Part shown: positions 15,745 through 24,575 of the stretch, piece by piece
Position numbering within the stretch: the stretch's first letter is position 1
Layout: every line of letters begins with the position of its first letter
The notes under the pieces: model-generated
Told to the model about the DNA's origin: nothing
The model's input: only the letters and a program-made list of their open reading frames with translations
Databases searched by the model: none
From: Cognatundibacterium oligocarboniphilum
GTDB taxonomy: Bacteria > Pseudomonadota > Gammaproteobacteria > Burkholderiales > Burkholderiaceae_D
Length of the DNA stretch: 64,000 bases
NCBI RefSeq assembly: GCF_013377855.1
Contig: NZ_JABXYJ010000006.1
Span: 342,407-406,406, forward strand
Direction: 5' to 3'
Program-made: the position numbers and the translations under genes

Positions 15745-16473
15745 TCAATGATGCGCCCCCCCACCCAAGTAAGCAGCTTTCACAGCCGGATCATTTTGCA
15801 GTTTATCTGCCGGGCCATGTACAGAGATGCGACCATTTTCCAGCACATAGCCATAGTCGGCCACCGCCAGCGCTGCTGCAGCAAACTGCTCCACCAATAG
15901 CATGGTCCTGCCTTCCTGCTTGAGTCGCTGAATAATGCGGAAAACCTCATCGACCAAAATAGGTGCCAGCCCCATAGATGGCTCATCCAGCAAAATCACT
16001 TCGGGATTCAGCATTACCGCACGCGCCATCGCCAGCATCTGCTGTTCCCCACCGGACAAAGTGCCGGCCAGCTGATGGCGACGCTCTTTCAGACGCGGGA
16101 ATAATTCCATAGCCTTTTGCAGATCGCTGTCGATATCACCACGCGGGCGCGACCGGGTAAAACGCGGGAAAGCGCCGAGCAGCAAATTATCCGTCACTGA
16201 CATGGTGGCGAAAACACGCCGCCCCTCAGGGGAATGCGCCAGACCGGCACGGGCAATTTTATGAGAGTCCAGGCCTGTGACATCTTTGCCAGCAAGCGTC
16301 ACCTTACCTTCTTTCGGCTTCAGCATTCCGGAAATCGCACGCATGGTAGTCGTCTTGCCGGCGCCATTGGACCCAATCAGCGTCACGACTTTACCTTTCG
16401 GAACTTCCATTGAAATTCCGTGCAGTACCTGAACCTTACCGTATGCGGCATGCAAATTTGAAATAGTTAACAT
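15745..16473 (-). CDS. livF: Branched-chain amino acid ABC transporter ATP-binding protein LivF
   Basis: 242 residues. Walker A G-S-N-G-A-G-K-T is at about 34-41, the signature L-S-G-G-E-Q-Q at about 140-146, and Walker B V-I-L-L-D-E-P-S-M-G-L-A-P follows. The S-M-G-L-A-P ending and H-S-P-E-G-R-R-V-F (about 80-88) are specific to LivF. It couples ATP hydrolysis to uptake of leucine, isoleucine and valine through LivH and LivM. Last gene of the liv unit, 9 bases after livMG. The C-terminus ends in G-G-G-A-H-H, coded over a run of C on the plus strand. Confidence 0.95.
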   Translation of the reverse strand: MLTISNLHAAYGKVQVLHGISMEVPKGKVVTLIGSNGAGKTTTMRAISGMLKPKEGKVTLAGKDVTGLDSHKIARAGLAHSPEGRRVFATMSVTDNLLLGAFPRFTRSRPRGDIDSDLQKAMELFPRLKERRHQLAGTLSGGEQQMLAMARAVMLNPEVILLDEPSMGLAPILVDEVFRIIQRLKQEGRTMLLVEQFAAAALAVADYGYVLENGRISVHGPADKLQNDPAVKAAYLGGGAHH

Positions 16474-16482
16474 CTTGCCTCC

Positions 16483-18441
16483 TCAGGCTGTCACAGCGTG
16501 GGGTGCGCCAATATCATCGCTGACACTGCCACCAAGATAAGCTTCGATCACTTTGGAATCCGCCTGCACGTCTGCGGGTTTACCTTCGGCAATTTTTTGT
16601 CCGAAGTCCAGCACGGTCACCATATCGCAGATCGACATCACAACGTCCATATGATGCTCAATCAGAATGATCGTAATATCGTGTTCACGGATCTTGCGGA
16701 TGATAGCGATCAGCTCTTTAATATCCGGCGCCGTCAAACCTGCAGCAGGTTCATCCAGCAACAGCAATTGCGGATTCAAGCCTAGTGCACGGCCGATTTC
16801 AAGCAAACGTTGTTTGCCATACGGAAGATTACGAGCTTCTTCATTTGCCAGATCGGACAAGCCGACAAAGTTGAGGATGCTGGCAGCGCGCATCCTGGCC
16901 TCACGCTCTTCCCGCAGATAACGCGGTGTATGCAGCATGACATCGAGTACATTGCTGCGGAAGGTGTTATGCAAACCAACCAGAACATTTTCCGTCGCCG
17001 TCATTTCACCGAACAGTTGGACATTCTGGAAAGTACGTGCCACACCGCCCAATGCAATCGCTGATGGCGTTGTGCCGGAAATCACGCGCCCGCTGAATTC
17101 AACCACGCCATCCGTCGGTTTATAAATACCGGTCAATACATTCATCATCGTGCTCTTACCGGAACCATTCGGCCCGATCAGACCATGGACGGTGCCTTTG
17201 GCGATTTGCAGGTCTACCTGATTCAATGCCTTTAGACCGCCAAACTGCATCAGCAACTGACGTGCACTGAGCAGGATACCGACGCGCTCGCCATTTGCCT
17301 TGACTATGGCGGTATCGTCATTTGCAGTGAATGTTACTGGTTGCGCCATCAAATGACGCGGCCCTTTACCCAGCAGTGAATTGACAAAACCGACGATGCC
17401 ATCCTGCAGGTAATACACCACGAACAAAGTCATCAGACCAAATATCGTCAGACGCCAGTCGGTGATGCTTTCCAGCTTATAGGAAAAAAAGGCCATACCT
17501 GCCGTCGCAATCACAGGTACTGCCAGTTCGCGGACTGTCTTGCGTCCTTTTGCCAGCGTATAAGCACCACCGGCAATACCGATGACTGCCGCGACAGTGG
17601 CGATCTTCCGGAACAATTCGATATCCGCCAGCAAGGATGGCAGCATCACGACAATGAATGCACCCAGCAGAGAGCCGATGCGGCTTTTACGTCCACCCAT
17701 AATGACTGCCAGCAGGAACAGAATCGTGAGTTCAAAGTTGTATGTGTTCGGAGAAATATATTCTTCCGAATAAGCATACAAACTGCCCGCCAGCCCTGCC
17801 AGGGCAGCGCTGATTACGAATGCATAAACTTTGTAGCGATAGACCGAGACCCCCATACAGTCAGAAGCAATCGGACTGTCGCGCAAGGCCTGAAAGGCAC
17901 GGCCGAGATGAGAACGCAAGATCCGGTGCACTACAATCATCGCCAGCACCATCAACACAGCCACCACGTAAAAATTCCCGACTTCACCCAGCTTCTGACC
18001 CAATAAAACCGGCTTGGATACCTTGATGCCCATTGGTCCTTCGGTGAGAAAGGTCATCTCATTAATCAGTATCTGAATAATCGTACCGAAAGCCAGTGTC
18101 ACCATCGCCAGATAAGGTCCGGTAACACGTAACGCTGGTAATGCCAGCAAGGCACCAAAAACAGCCGTAACACAGATACTGGCTGGCAGCGCCAGCAGAA
18201 TCGGCATGCCGAGCTTGAAGTACAAAACGCCCGTCGTGTAAGAGCCGATTCCAAATAATCCGGCATGTCCGAGGGAAACCTGTCCAGTATATCCTACTAC
18301 GATGTCCAGACCGAATAACAGAATGGCATAGATCAGAATCGTTTCTGCCAGATGCAGATAATATGGGTTTTGCATAAACACCGGCAGTAAAGCCAGCGCC
18401 GCAATTCCCAGCGCGGAAAAAAGATAGGTCATCTTGCTCAT
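16483..18441 (-). CDS. Fused branched-chain amino acid permease and ATPase (LivM-LivG)
   Basis: 652 residues in one frame. Residues 1-300 are the LivM permease (about eight helices; G-Y-T-G-Q-V-S-L-G-H-A-G at 50-61 is the family signature). About 300-365 adds two further hydrophobic segments not usual in LivM. About 385-640 is a full LivG ATPase with Walker A G-P-N-G-S-G-K-S at 423-430, the signature L-P-Y-G-K-Q at 539-544 and Walker B L-L-L-L-D-E-P near 559-565. No internal start is needed and the linker is hydrophilic, so this is a real fusion rather than read-through of two genes. Confidence 0.93.
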   Translation of the reverse strand: MSKMTYLFSALGIAALALLPVFMQNPYYLHLAETILIYAILLFGLDIVVGYTGQVSLGHAGLFGIGSYTTGVLYFKLGMPILLALPASICVTAVFGALLALPALRVTGPYLAMVTLAFGTIIQILINEMTFLTEGPMGIKVSKPVLLGQKLGEVGNFYVVAVLMVLAMIVVHRILRSHLGRAFQALRDSPIASDCMGVSVYRYKVYAFVISAALAGLAGSLYAYSEEYISPNTYNFELTILFLLAVIMGGRKSRIGSLLGAFIVVMLPSLLADIELFRKIATVAAVIGIAGGAYTLAKGRKTVRELAVPVIATAGMAFFSYKLESITDWRLTIFGLMTLFVVYYLQDGIVGFVNSLLGKGPRHLMAQPVTFTANDDTAIVKANGERVGILLSARQLLMQFGGLKALNQVDLQIAKGTVHGLIGPNGSGKSTMMNVLTGIYKPTDGVVEFSGRVISGTTPSAIALGGVARTFQNVQLFGEMTATENVLVGLHNTFRSNVLDVMLHTPRYLREEREARMRAASILNFVGLSDLANEEARNLPYGKQRLLEIGRALGLNPQLLLLDEPAAGLTAPDIKELIAIIRKIREHDITIILIEHHMDVVMSICDMVTVLDFGQKIAEGKPADVQADSKVIEAYLGGSVSDDIGAPHAVTA

Positions 18442-18450
18442 GTTCGTTCC

Positions 18451-19347
18451 TTATACTTTTTTGATGGCTGCTTTACCGAACAGACCTGCGGGCTTCACCG
18501 CCAGCACCAATAACAGCAAGACCAGACCCGGAACTTCTTTGTAGCCGGTGGAAATATAAAAGCCTGTGAGCGTTTCAGCAACACCCAGTATCAGGCCACC
18601 GACAATCGCACCGACGCCGGATGTGAGGCCACCGATAATCGCCACCGCGAAAGCCTTCAGTCCCAGAGCAGAGCCCATTGTGGCGCCGGTCAAAGTCAGC
18701 GGTGCCACCAGAACACCTGCGAATGCCGCTGTCGCGGACGACAGCGCATAGGAGAATGTAATGACCATGCTGGTATTGATTCCCATCAACCCTGCAGCAT
18801 CGCGGTCATTTGAAGTGGCGACCACGGCTTTACCGTAAATGGATTTGCGATTGAACAACTCTACCGCCAGCATGATTGCCAGCGCACCGACAACAACGAC
18901 AACCTGCATCGCCTGCACATTCGCGCCAAAAATCTGAAATGGCGCAGCAGACAACGGTGAAGGAAAAGTCAGATCATCCTTGCCCCAGATATTTTCAGCG
19001 ACATTCTTAAAGATAATCGCCAATGCGATAGTGGACATGATCCAGCCGAATTCAGACTTAATCTTGATGGCCGGACGGACGCCGATCCACTCGACGAACA
19101 CCCCTTGTAATCCGCCGAATATAATCACGAGCGGAATCATGAGCCAGTAATTCATGTAAGGTCCGCCATGGACATTTCCTACCAGGCTCAGACCAACCAG
19201 AGCCCCCAGCATCAACGCTTCGCCCTGACCGAAATTCAGCGTGCCGGAAGTCGCAAAGGTCAGCTGATAGCCGAATGCGATGACCGCATAGATCATCCCT
19301 AGCGCGATACCGCTGAAGACTAATTGCAATAAGATTTCCATTTTCAT
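18451..19347 (-). CDS. livH: Branched-chain amino acid ABC transporter permease LivH
   Basis: 298 residues with about eight membrane helices. L-T-F-A-T-S-G-T-L-N-F-G-Q-G-E (about 28-42) is the LivH signature, and G-G-L-T-S-G-V-G-A-I-V-G-G-L-I-L-G lies in the C-terminal half. It forms the channel with LivM. It is nine bases upstream of livMG and separated from livK by 176 bases that hold a hairpin and a candidate promoter. A second in-frame ATG lies two codons in. Confidence 0.95.
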   Translation of the reverse strand: MKMEILLQLVFSGIALGMIYAVIAFGYQLTFATSGTLNFGQGEALMLGALVGLSLVGNVHGGPYMNYWLMIPLVIIFGGLQGVFVEWIGVRPAIKIKSEFGWIMSTIALAIIFKNVAENIWGKDDLTFPSPLSAAPFQIFGANVQAMQVVVVVGALAIMLAVELFNRKSIYGKAVVATSNDRDAAGLMGINTSMVITFSYALSSATAAFAGVLVAPLTLTGATMGSALGLKAFAVAIIGGLTSGVGAIVGGLILGVAETLTGFYISTGYKEVPGLVLLLLVLAVKPAGLFGKAAIKKV

Positions 19348-19438
19348 TTACCCGATGACATACATTCGTCAGGGCGCACGGAAATACACGCTGTTGCCTG
19401 TCGCAGTACAACATGTGCGGTGCCAATGCCTGAGATGT

Positions 19439-19466
19439 AGTATAGAAAATGAACCAGAGACGTCAG
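19439..19466 (-). promoter_or_regulatory. Candidate internal promoter for livH-livMG-livF
   Basis: On the minus strand CTGACG (19466-19461) and TATACT (19444-19439) are 16 bases apart, about 92 bases before livH. It lies just after the hairpin that follows livK. Confidence 0.45.
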
Positions 19467-19497
19467 TCTGCGTCAGAAAAACGCTCTGGCCCGGACG

Positions 19498-19521
19498 GTC
19501 ACTATGCCGTTATTCAGTGAC
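19498..19521 (-). terminator. Hairpin immediately after livK (attenuator or mRNA stabilizer)
   Basis: GTCACT and AGTGAC (19521-19516 and 19503-19498 on the minus strand) form a 6-bp stem two bases after the livK stop. A second pairing, CCAGAG with CTCTGG, follows. There is no strong T-run, so partial termination or 3' protection of the abundant binding-protein message is more likely than full termination. Confidence 0.4.
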
Positions 19522-19523
19522 GT

Positions 19524-20681
19524 TTATTTCGAAAAAACAATATGGCCGCCTTTGGCTTCACCCATGACAGGGATACCCGGCTTAATCGCTTCGTGATCGT
19601 CATGGGTGAATGGCTTGTTATAGGTCGTTACCACGCCTTCGACTTTTTCATTCAGATTTTCAAGCGCTTCACGCACTTTGACGCCGTCTGTGGAGCCGGC
19701 CTGCTTGATGGCAGCCGCCAGCAAATAGATCGAATCATAGCCCTGGGCAGCAGATACCGGAGATGGAATCCGGTCAACCTTGTACGACTTCTGATAAGCC
19801 TCAATGAAGGCCTTACGTTTGGGTGTATTCGGTTCCTGAATGAAAGTCTGTGGCATTATGGCGCCGTCACCATTTTTACCGGCATTATCCAGGAAGTTCC
19901 CCATCGACAATGTCCAGCTACCAATCATCGGTACTTTCCAGCCAAGCTTTTCCATACCGTTGGCAATCTGTGCCAGCTCAGGACCAATGCCATATGTCAG
20001 AATTGCCTGCGCGCCGCCCTGTTTTGCCTTCAACAACTGTGCCGTCATGTCCACATCTTTGATGTTGAATTTTTCTACTGCAACAGGTTTGACTCCTTTG
20101 GCTGCCAGTGCCTTTTCCAGATCTTCGCGACCCAGCTGACCATAGTTGGTAGAATCCGCAAGAATAGCGACTTTTGTCAGCTTGCGTTTCGCCAGCGCCT
20201 CATCGACGATCATCGCGGACTGGATAGTATCGTTGGCTGATGTGCGGAAAATATAATTATCTTTATGTTCCGGAGCAGCGAACTGTTTGGTAATCACACT
20301 ACCTGTCGCCACATTATTAATAACAGGAATTTTAGCTTCCTGATAAAAACGCTGGGAAGCCAGCGCAACGCCAGTGTTGATATAACCAACCGTAGCGACC
20401 ACTTTTTCCTTGTTAATCAGCTCCTGAGAAACCTGTACGCCACGTTCATTCTTCGCTTCATCATCACGCTCGACCAGTTGCAACTGACGTCCAAGCACAC
20501 CGCCCTTGGCATTGATTTCGCTAACTGCAATTTTAACGCCATCACGCATCGAAACACCCATCGGCGCAGAACCGCCAGTCAACGGTCCTGAAACGCCAAT
20601 CTTGATCGGTTCTGCTGCAATGCCTGCAACAGACCAGCTGACCAGTGCAGAGGCAATGAGGGCTTTCATCTTGTAAGTCAT
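19524..20681 (-). CDS. livK: Branched-chain amino acid-binding periplasmic protein
   Basis: 385 residues from ATG 20681, which has GGAG six bases upstream. The frame is open 31 codons further but without a ribosome site. A signal peptide runs from 1 to about 22 (ends V-A-G-I-A-A, then E-P-I-K-I-G-V). The mature protein is a type I periplasmic binding fold with G-P-L-T-G-G-S-A-P-M-G and D-D-E-A-K near the N-terminus. It delivers leucine-type amino acids, or related ligands, to LivH/LivM. First gene of the liv cluster. Confidence 0.93.
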   Translation of the reverse strand: MTYKMKALIASALVSWSVAGIAAEPIKIGVSGPLTGGSAPMGVSMRDGVKIAVSEINAKGGVLGRQLQLVERDDEAKNERGVQVSQELINKEKVVATVGYINTGVALASQRFYQEAKIPVINNVATGSVITKQFAAPEHKDNYIFRTSANDTIQSAMIVDEALAKRKLTKVAILADSTNYGQLGREDLEKALAAKGVKPVAVEKFNIKDVDMTAQLLKAKQGGAQAILTYGIGPELAQIANGMEKLGWKVPMIGSWTLSMGNFLDNAGKNGDGAIMPQTFIQEPNTPKRKAFIEAYQKSYKVDRIPSPVSAAQGYDSIYLLAAAIKQAGSTDGVKVREALENLNEKVEGVVTTYNKPFTHDDHEAIKPGIPVMGEAKGGHIVFSK

Positions 20682-20992
20682 GTCGGTCTCCAGATATTGG
20701 TATGAATTTGATTGTTTGATTTTTGACGTGCTACACACATAAAGTACCAGAAAAATCTTTTTGCATTGCAACAAATGCTACTTAAGTGGAACTACGCAGA
20801 CTTGTTTAAATATAGGAAAGAACAGACCCAAAATACGCCTGTCTCAGAGAGATCATCCGTTCAGAAGCGGAATACTGATGTCGCAATAGTCAGAAATTAA
20901 TGTATTTCATCGTATCGGAAAAAATTTTTCACGTATTGCCTGTGGCATTCATCTCAGCAAAGGTATGCATGCCACGGGTAACACTGCACGGC
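20682..20992 (-). promoter_or_regulatory. 311-base spacer upstream of livK
   Basis: No coding sequence is apparent. Close to the DUF4197 stop, GTGGCAT and ATGCCAC (20942-20948 and 20969-20975) form a 7-bp stem with a 20-base loop, followed on the minus strand after a short gap by an A/T-rich tract; it could end that transcript. The livK-proximal half is A/T-rich with several -10-like words (TATATT, TACTTT), but no clear hexamer pair. Confidence 0.4.
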
Positions 20993-21697
20993 TTACTTCA
21001 ACAAGCTGAATACTTTGCTGATGGTTTTGCTGCCGGAACCAAGCGGATCCTGGCGGATCGATTTTTCCTCTTCGGCGATCATCAGGAACAGGCCATCCAG
21101 CGCCTTTTGTGTGACATAAGCTTCGACCGTCGCTTCCTGTTCCGGCACTACGCCAAATTTCTGCGCTTGCCCCATCACACTGTTGTATTTTGCGGATAAG
21201 CCTGCTTTATCAGTCACGCCTTTGACCAAAGGCAGAAATTTAGCTGTCAGCGGTGCGGATGTTTTTTGACGAAAGAAATCCGTTACCGAAGTTTCACCGC
21301 CCGTCAGGATATTTTTAGCGTCGGTTAATGTCATGGATTTCACTGCATTTACAAGCAAAGGTTTTGCCAGTGGCACCGCAGACTCTGCCGCACGGTTCAT
21401 GGAAACAACCAGTTCGTCCAGTTGCTGGCCTTTCCCCGTCATTTTCAAAATTGGTCTGGCCTGCTCCAATATGGATGGAAGCTGAATCTTCACTTTATCA
21501 TTATTCAGAAAACCGTTTTCCACGCCAAGTTTGGCAACTGCGGCGACAGAACCTTTATCCAGCGCGGCTTTCAGTCCGGCACTGGCATCCTGATTACTCA
21601 GATCGGCAAGTGAAAATGCATACGCCGATGCACTCGTAATCAAAACCGACAGCAGAGGCAAAGTCCATTTTTTGATAGATGAAAAATAGGTCATCAT
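20993..21697 (-). CDS. DUF4197 domain protein, exported
   Basis: 234 residues. A signal peptide (about 1-28, ending A-Y-A-F) is followed by one DUF4197 domain: L-S-N-Q-D-A-S-A-G-L-K-A-A-L-D-K-G at the start, then the family words D-A-K-N-I-L-T-G-G, Y-V-T-Q-K-A-L-D-G-L-F and I-A-E-E-E-K-S-I-R near the end. The domain is common in proteobacterial periplasmic proteins and has no assigned function. AGGAG lies eight bases before the ATG. It follows dgt at a distance of 47 bases and is probably the last gene of the pilM-dgt transcript. Confidence 0.88.
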   Translation of the reverse strand: MMTYFSSIKKWTLPLLSVLITSASAYAFSLADLSNQDASAGLKAALDKGSVAAVAKLGVENGFLNNDKVKIQLPSILEQARPILKMTGKGQQLDELVVSMNRAAESAVPLAKPLLVNAVKSMTLTDAKNILTGGETSVTDFFRQKTSAPLTAKFLPLVKGVTDKAGLSAKYNSVMGQAQKFGVVPEQEATVEAYVTQKALDGLFLMIAEEEKSIRQDPLGSGSKTISKVFSLLK

Positions 21698-21744
21698 ACA
21701 ATCACTCCTGAAAAAAATAATCTGCCGCGATCAAAAAGGCAGTC

Positions 21745-22899
21745 CTACATGTCCTCGATAGAAAATAAGCGCTTGTGTTCACGAATCGCATAGCGGTCTG
21801 TCATACCGGCGATGTAATCTGCGATTTTTCTGGCCTGTTGCTGCTGACGCTGTGCTTCTGGCACCTCTGCCCTGACTTGGTAATCGGGCGGAATCAATTT
21901 TGGTTCTGCCATCATGACATCAAATAATTCATGAATGATGCGCTTTGCTTTGGTCATCATACGATTGACCTGATAATGACGGTACAACTGGTGATGCAGA
22001 AAATGTTTGAGAATGCGCGCCTCTTCATACTGCGCAGCCGAAAAGGCAATCAGCTTGCCGGCCTGCCGCACAGCATCCGGTGACTGCACTGCGCTATCCT
22101 GAATTCTAGCCAGCGATGTTCGCATCAAATCGACAATCAGTGTGTTGATCATGCGGCGTATCGTTTCGGAGATAGCTCGTCTGCCAATCAGATCAGGGTA
22201 CATGCTGCGCACTTCGGCGCGGTGACGGCCAAAAAAATCGACTTCCATGATTTGCTGCTCGGTAATCAGCCCTGAGCGCAGTCCATCATCGATATCATGA
22301 TTGTTGTAGGCGATTTCGTCAGCCAGGTTTGTCAACTGTGCTTCCAGCGTCGGCTGCGTTTTATGGATAAAACGCTGGCCGACATCACCCAATTGCCGGG
22401 CATTCTCCTGCGAACAATGCTTAAGGATACCTTCTCTGGTTTCAAAACAGAGGTTCAGACCATCAAAGGCGGCATAACGCTCCTCCAAATGATCAACAAC
22501 CCGCAGGCTCTGCAGATTATGCTCGAACCCGCCGTAAGGCTGCATACAGGCATTCAGCGCATCCTGACCGGCATGTCCGAATGGGGTATGCCCAAGATCA
22601 TGCGCCAGTGCGATCGCTTCAACCAGATCTTCATTGAGGCGCAAATTGCGGGCAATCGAGCGCCCTATTTGTGCGACTTCCAGACTATGCGTCAGACGTG
22701 TTCGGAATAAATCGCCCTCATGATTTAAAAAAACCTGTGTTTTATATTCCAGCCGGCGAAATGCCGAACAATGAATAATACGATCACGGTCACGTTGAAA
22801 TTCGCTGCGTGATTCAGACGCAGGTTCAATAAAAAGCCGCCCTCGCGAAATCGCTGATCGGGCGGCATAGGGTGCCAGATGCTGGTCAGTCAGATTCAT
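21745..22899 (-). CDS. dgt: Deoxyguanosinetriphosphate triphosphohydrolase-like protein
   Basis: 384 residues of the HD superfamily. Metal-binding residues are H71 (T-H-S-L-E-V), H100-D101 ([13 protein letters not shown]) and a later aspartate in [11 protein letters not shown]. The family hydrolyses dNTPs to nucleoside and tripolyphosphate; members of this length act on several dNTPs, so strict dGTP specificity is not implied. The ATG overlaps the aroKB stop by four bases, so translation is coupled. Association with aroK/aroB is conserved in Burkholderiales. Confidence 0.92.
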   Translation of the reverse strand: MNLTDQHLAPYAARSAISRGRLFIEPASESRSEFQRDRDRIIHCSAFRRLEYKTQVFLNHEGDLFRTRLTHSLEVAQIGRSIARNLRLNEDLVEAIALAHDLGHTPFGHAGQDALNACMQPYGGFEHNLQSLRVVDHLEERYAAFDGLNLCFETREGILKHCSQENARQLGDVGQRFIHKTQPTLEAQLTNLADEIAYNNHDIDDGLRSGLITEQQIMEVDFFGRHRAEVRSMYPDLIGRRAISETIRRMINTLIVDLMRTSLARIQDSAVQSPDAVRQAGKLIAFSAAQYEEARILKHFLHHQLYRHYQVNRMMTKAKRIIHELFDVMMAEPKLIPPDYQVRAEVPEAQRQQQQARKIADYIAGMTDRYAIREHKRLFSIEDM

Positions 22900-24551
22900 G
22901 GAGTCGGTGAAATACAGTAGCTTATCGTTTCCAGTAAAACATCTTTGGGAGCCTCGGTGATGAATGCCGTACCAAGCGGTTTCAACAGTATAAACTTGAT
23001 CTGTCCACCTTCATTTTTCTTGTCGACTTCCATCAGTTCCAGCCAGCGCTGCTCGCCAAGATCCGGCGCCACCACGGGCAAACCAGCTGCCTCGACCAAT
23101 TTCCGGATTCTGGTTTTTACAACGTCATCAATATAACCGAGGCGACAAGACAATTCCGCAGCCATCACCATGCCACATCCCACGGCCTCGCCATGCAACC
23201 ATGCGCCATAGCCAAGTCCGGATTCAATCGCATGTCCAAACGTATGGCCGAAATTCAGAATCGCCCGCAACCCGCCTTCACGTTCATCCTGACGCACGAC
23301 ATCGGCCTTAATTTCACATGAGCGGATCACCGCATGGCTCAGCGCCTGCGGATCTCTGGCACGCAACCTTGGCATCGACTGTTCTAGCCAATCGAAGAAT
23401 ACCGGATCAATAATCGCACCATGCTTGATGACCTCGGCCAGCCCGGCAGATAACTCCTTATCCGGCAATGTCTTCAGGCTTGAAATATCAGCGATCACCG
23501 CCTGCGGCTGATAAAACGCACCGATCATATTTTTACCGAGAGGATGATTAATTCCCGTCTTGCCTCCCACCGATGAGTCAACCTGCGACAGTAATGTCGT
23601 CGGTACCTGTACAAAAGGCACGCCACGCATATAGGTCGCTGCGGCAAAACCGGTCATATCCCCGATCACACCTCCCCCCAGTGCCAGCAGGGTTGTTTTG
23701 CGATCGCATTTCTGTTCCAGCAAATGATCGAAAATCATCATCAGACTGTTCCAGATTTTATGCTCCTCACCGTCAGGCAAAATAACAGCGCTGCATACTT
23801 TGCCAGCATTTGTCAGGCGGGCAGTCAGCGCAGCCAGATACAGTGGCGCAACGACGGTATTCGTCACCACCACAATCCGTTTTCCCTTGATCTGCTGTGT
23901 CAGCAGCCCGGTATTATTTAATAACTCCTCTCCGATCGAGATCGGGTAACTGCGCTCGCCCAGATCGACATGTAATACCTGGTATGTTTGATTTTCACTG
24001 CTCATAAGCTGCTTGTGTTTTGCGGGAGTTCCGTGAGACGCATTTCCCGGTAATTTATCGAGAATGTTCTGGATCAGATGTTGAACATTCGGACGTCCGG
24101 TCTCAATCACCAGATGGGCGATTTCCTGATAAAGGGGATGTCGTTGCGACTCCAGTTCCTCGAGTTTTTTTCTGGGATCTGCCGTGCGGAGTAAAGGACG
24201 GTTTTTATCGTTTCGGGTCCGTTGCAGGATGCTTTGTATGCCGGCACGCAGGTAAATCACGGTTCCGCGCTCTTGCAGATAGCGTCGGCTTTCTGCATTC
24301 AGCACGGCCCCGCCACCGGTTGCCAGCACAATGCCGTCCTGCGCTGTCAGCTCACGGATCACATCAGCCTCGCGCTGCCGGAAACTCGCCTCACCTTCAA
24401 TCTCGAAGATGACCGGAATCGACACACCGGTCCGTGCTTCTATTTCATGATCTGAATCGATAAAACGTTTGTTGAGTTTTCTTGCCAGGGCCCGGCCGAC
24501 CGTTGTCTTGCCGGACCCCATCAGTCCTACCAGAAAGATATTATTTGACAC
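22896..24551 (-). CDS. Fused shikimate kinase and 3-dehydroquinate synthase (AroK-AroB)
   Basis: 551 residues in one frame. Residues 1-168 are shikimate kinase: P-loop G-L-M-G-S-G-K-T at 9-16, D-S-D at 32-34, G-G-G-A at 79-82. A linker of about 15 residues leads to residues 183-551, the NAD-dependent 3-dehydroquinate synthase (D-G-E-x-x-[32 protein letters not shown]). Two non-consecutive steps of chorismate synthesis are thereby joined. It starts with GTG. Met183 (nt 24005) could serve as an internal start for free AroB, but its ribosome site is weak. It lies 24 bases downstream of the Ig-repeat lipoprotein gene. Confidence 0.94.
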   Translation of the reverse strand: MSNNIFLVGLMGSGKTTVGRALARKLNKRFIDSDHEIEARTGVSIPVIFEIEGEASFRQREADVIRELTAQDGIVLATGGGAVLNAESRRYLQERGTVIYLRAGIQSILQRTRNDKNRPLLRTADPRKKLEELESQRHPLYQEIAHLVIETGRPNVQHLIQNILDKLPGNASHGTPAKHKQLMSSENQTYQVLHVDLGERSYPISIGEELLNNTGLLTQQIKGKRIVVVTNTVVAPLYLAALTARLTNAGKVCSAVILPDGEEHKIWNSLMMIFDHLLEQKCDRKTTLLALGGGVIGDMTGFAAATYMRGVPFVQVPTTLLSQVDSSVGGKTGINHPLGKNMIGAFYQPQAVIADISSLKTLPDKELSAGLAEVIKHGAIIDPVFFDWLEQSMPRLRARDPQALSHAVIRSCEIKADVVRQDEREGGLRAILNFGHTFGHAIESGLGYGAWLHGEAVGCGMVMAAELSCRLGYIDDVVKTRIRKLVEAAGLPVVAPDLGEQRWLELMEVDKKNEGGQIKFILLKPLGTAFITEAPKDVLLETISYCISPTP

Positions 24552-24575
24552 AATTTCACTTCAAGAAATACGCAA

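Noticed and set aside
15731..15750. Two adjacent short palindromes with a shared TCAATGAT core at the livF end
   Set aside because: Arms are only 5-6 bases and one overlaps the livF stop; no T-run and no repeat elsewhere that I could see.
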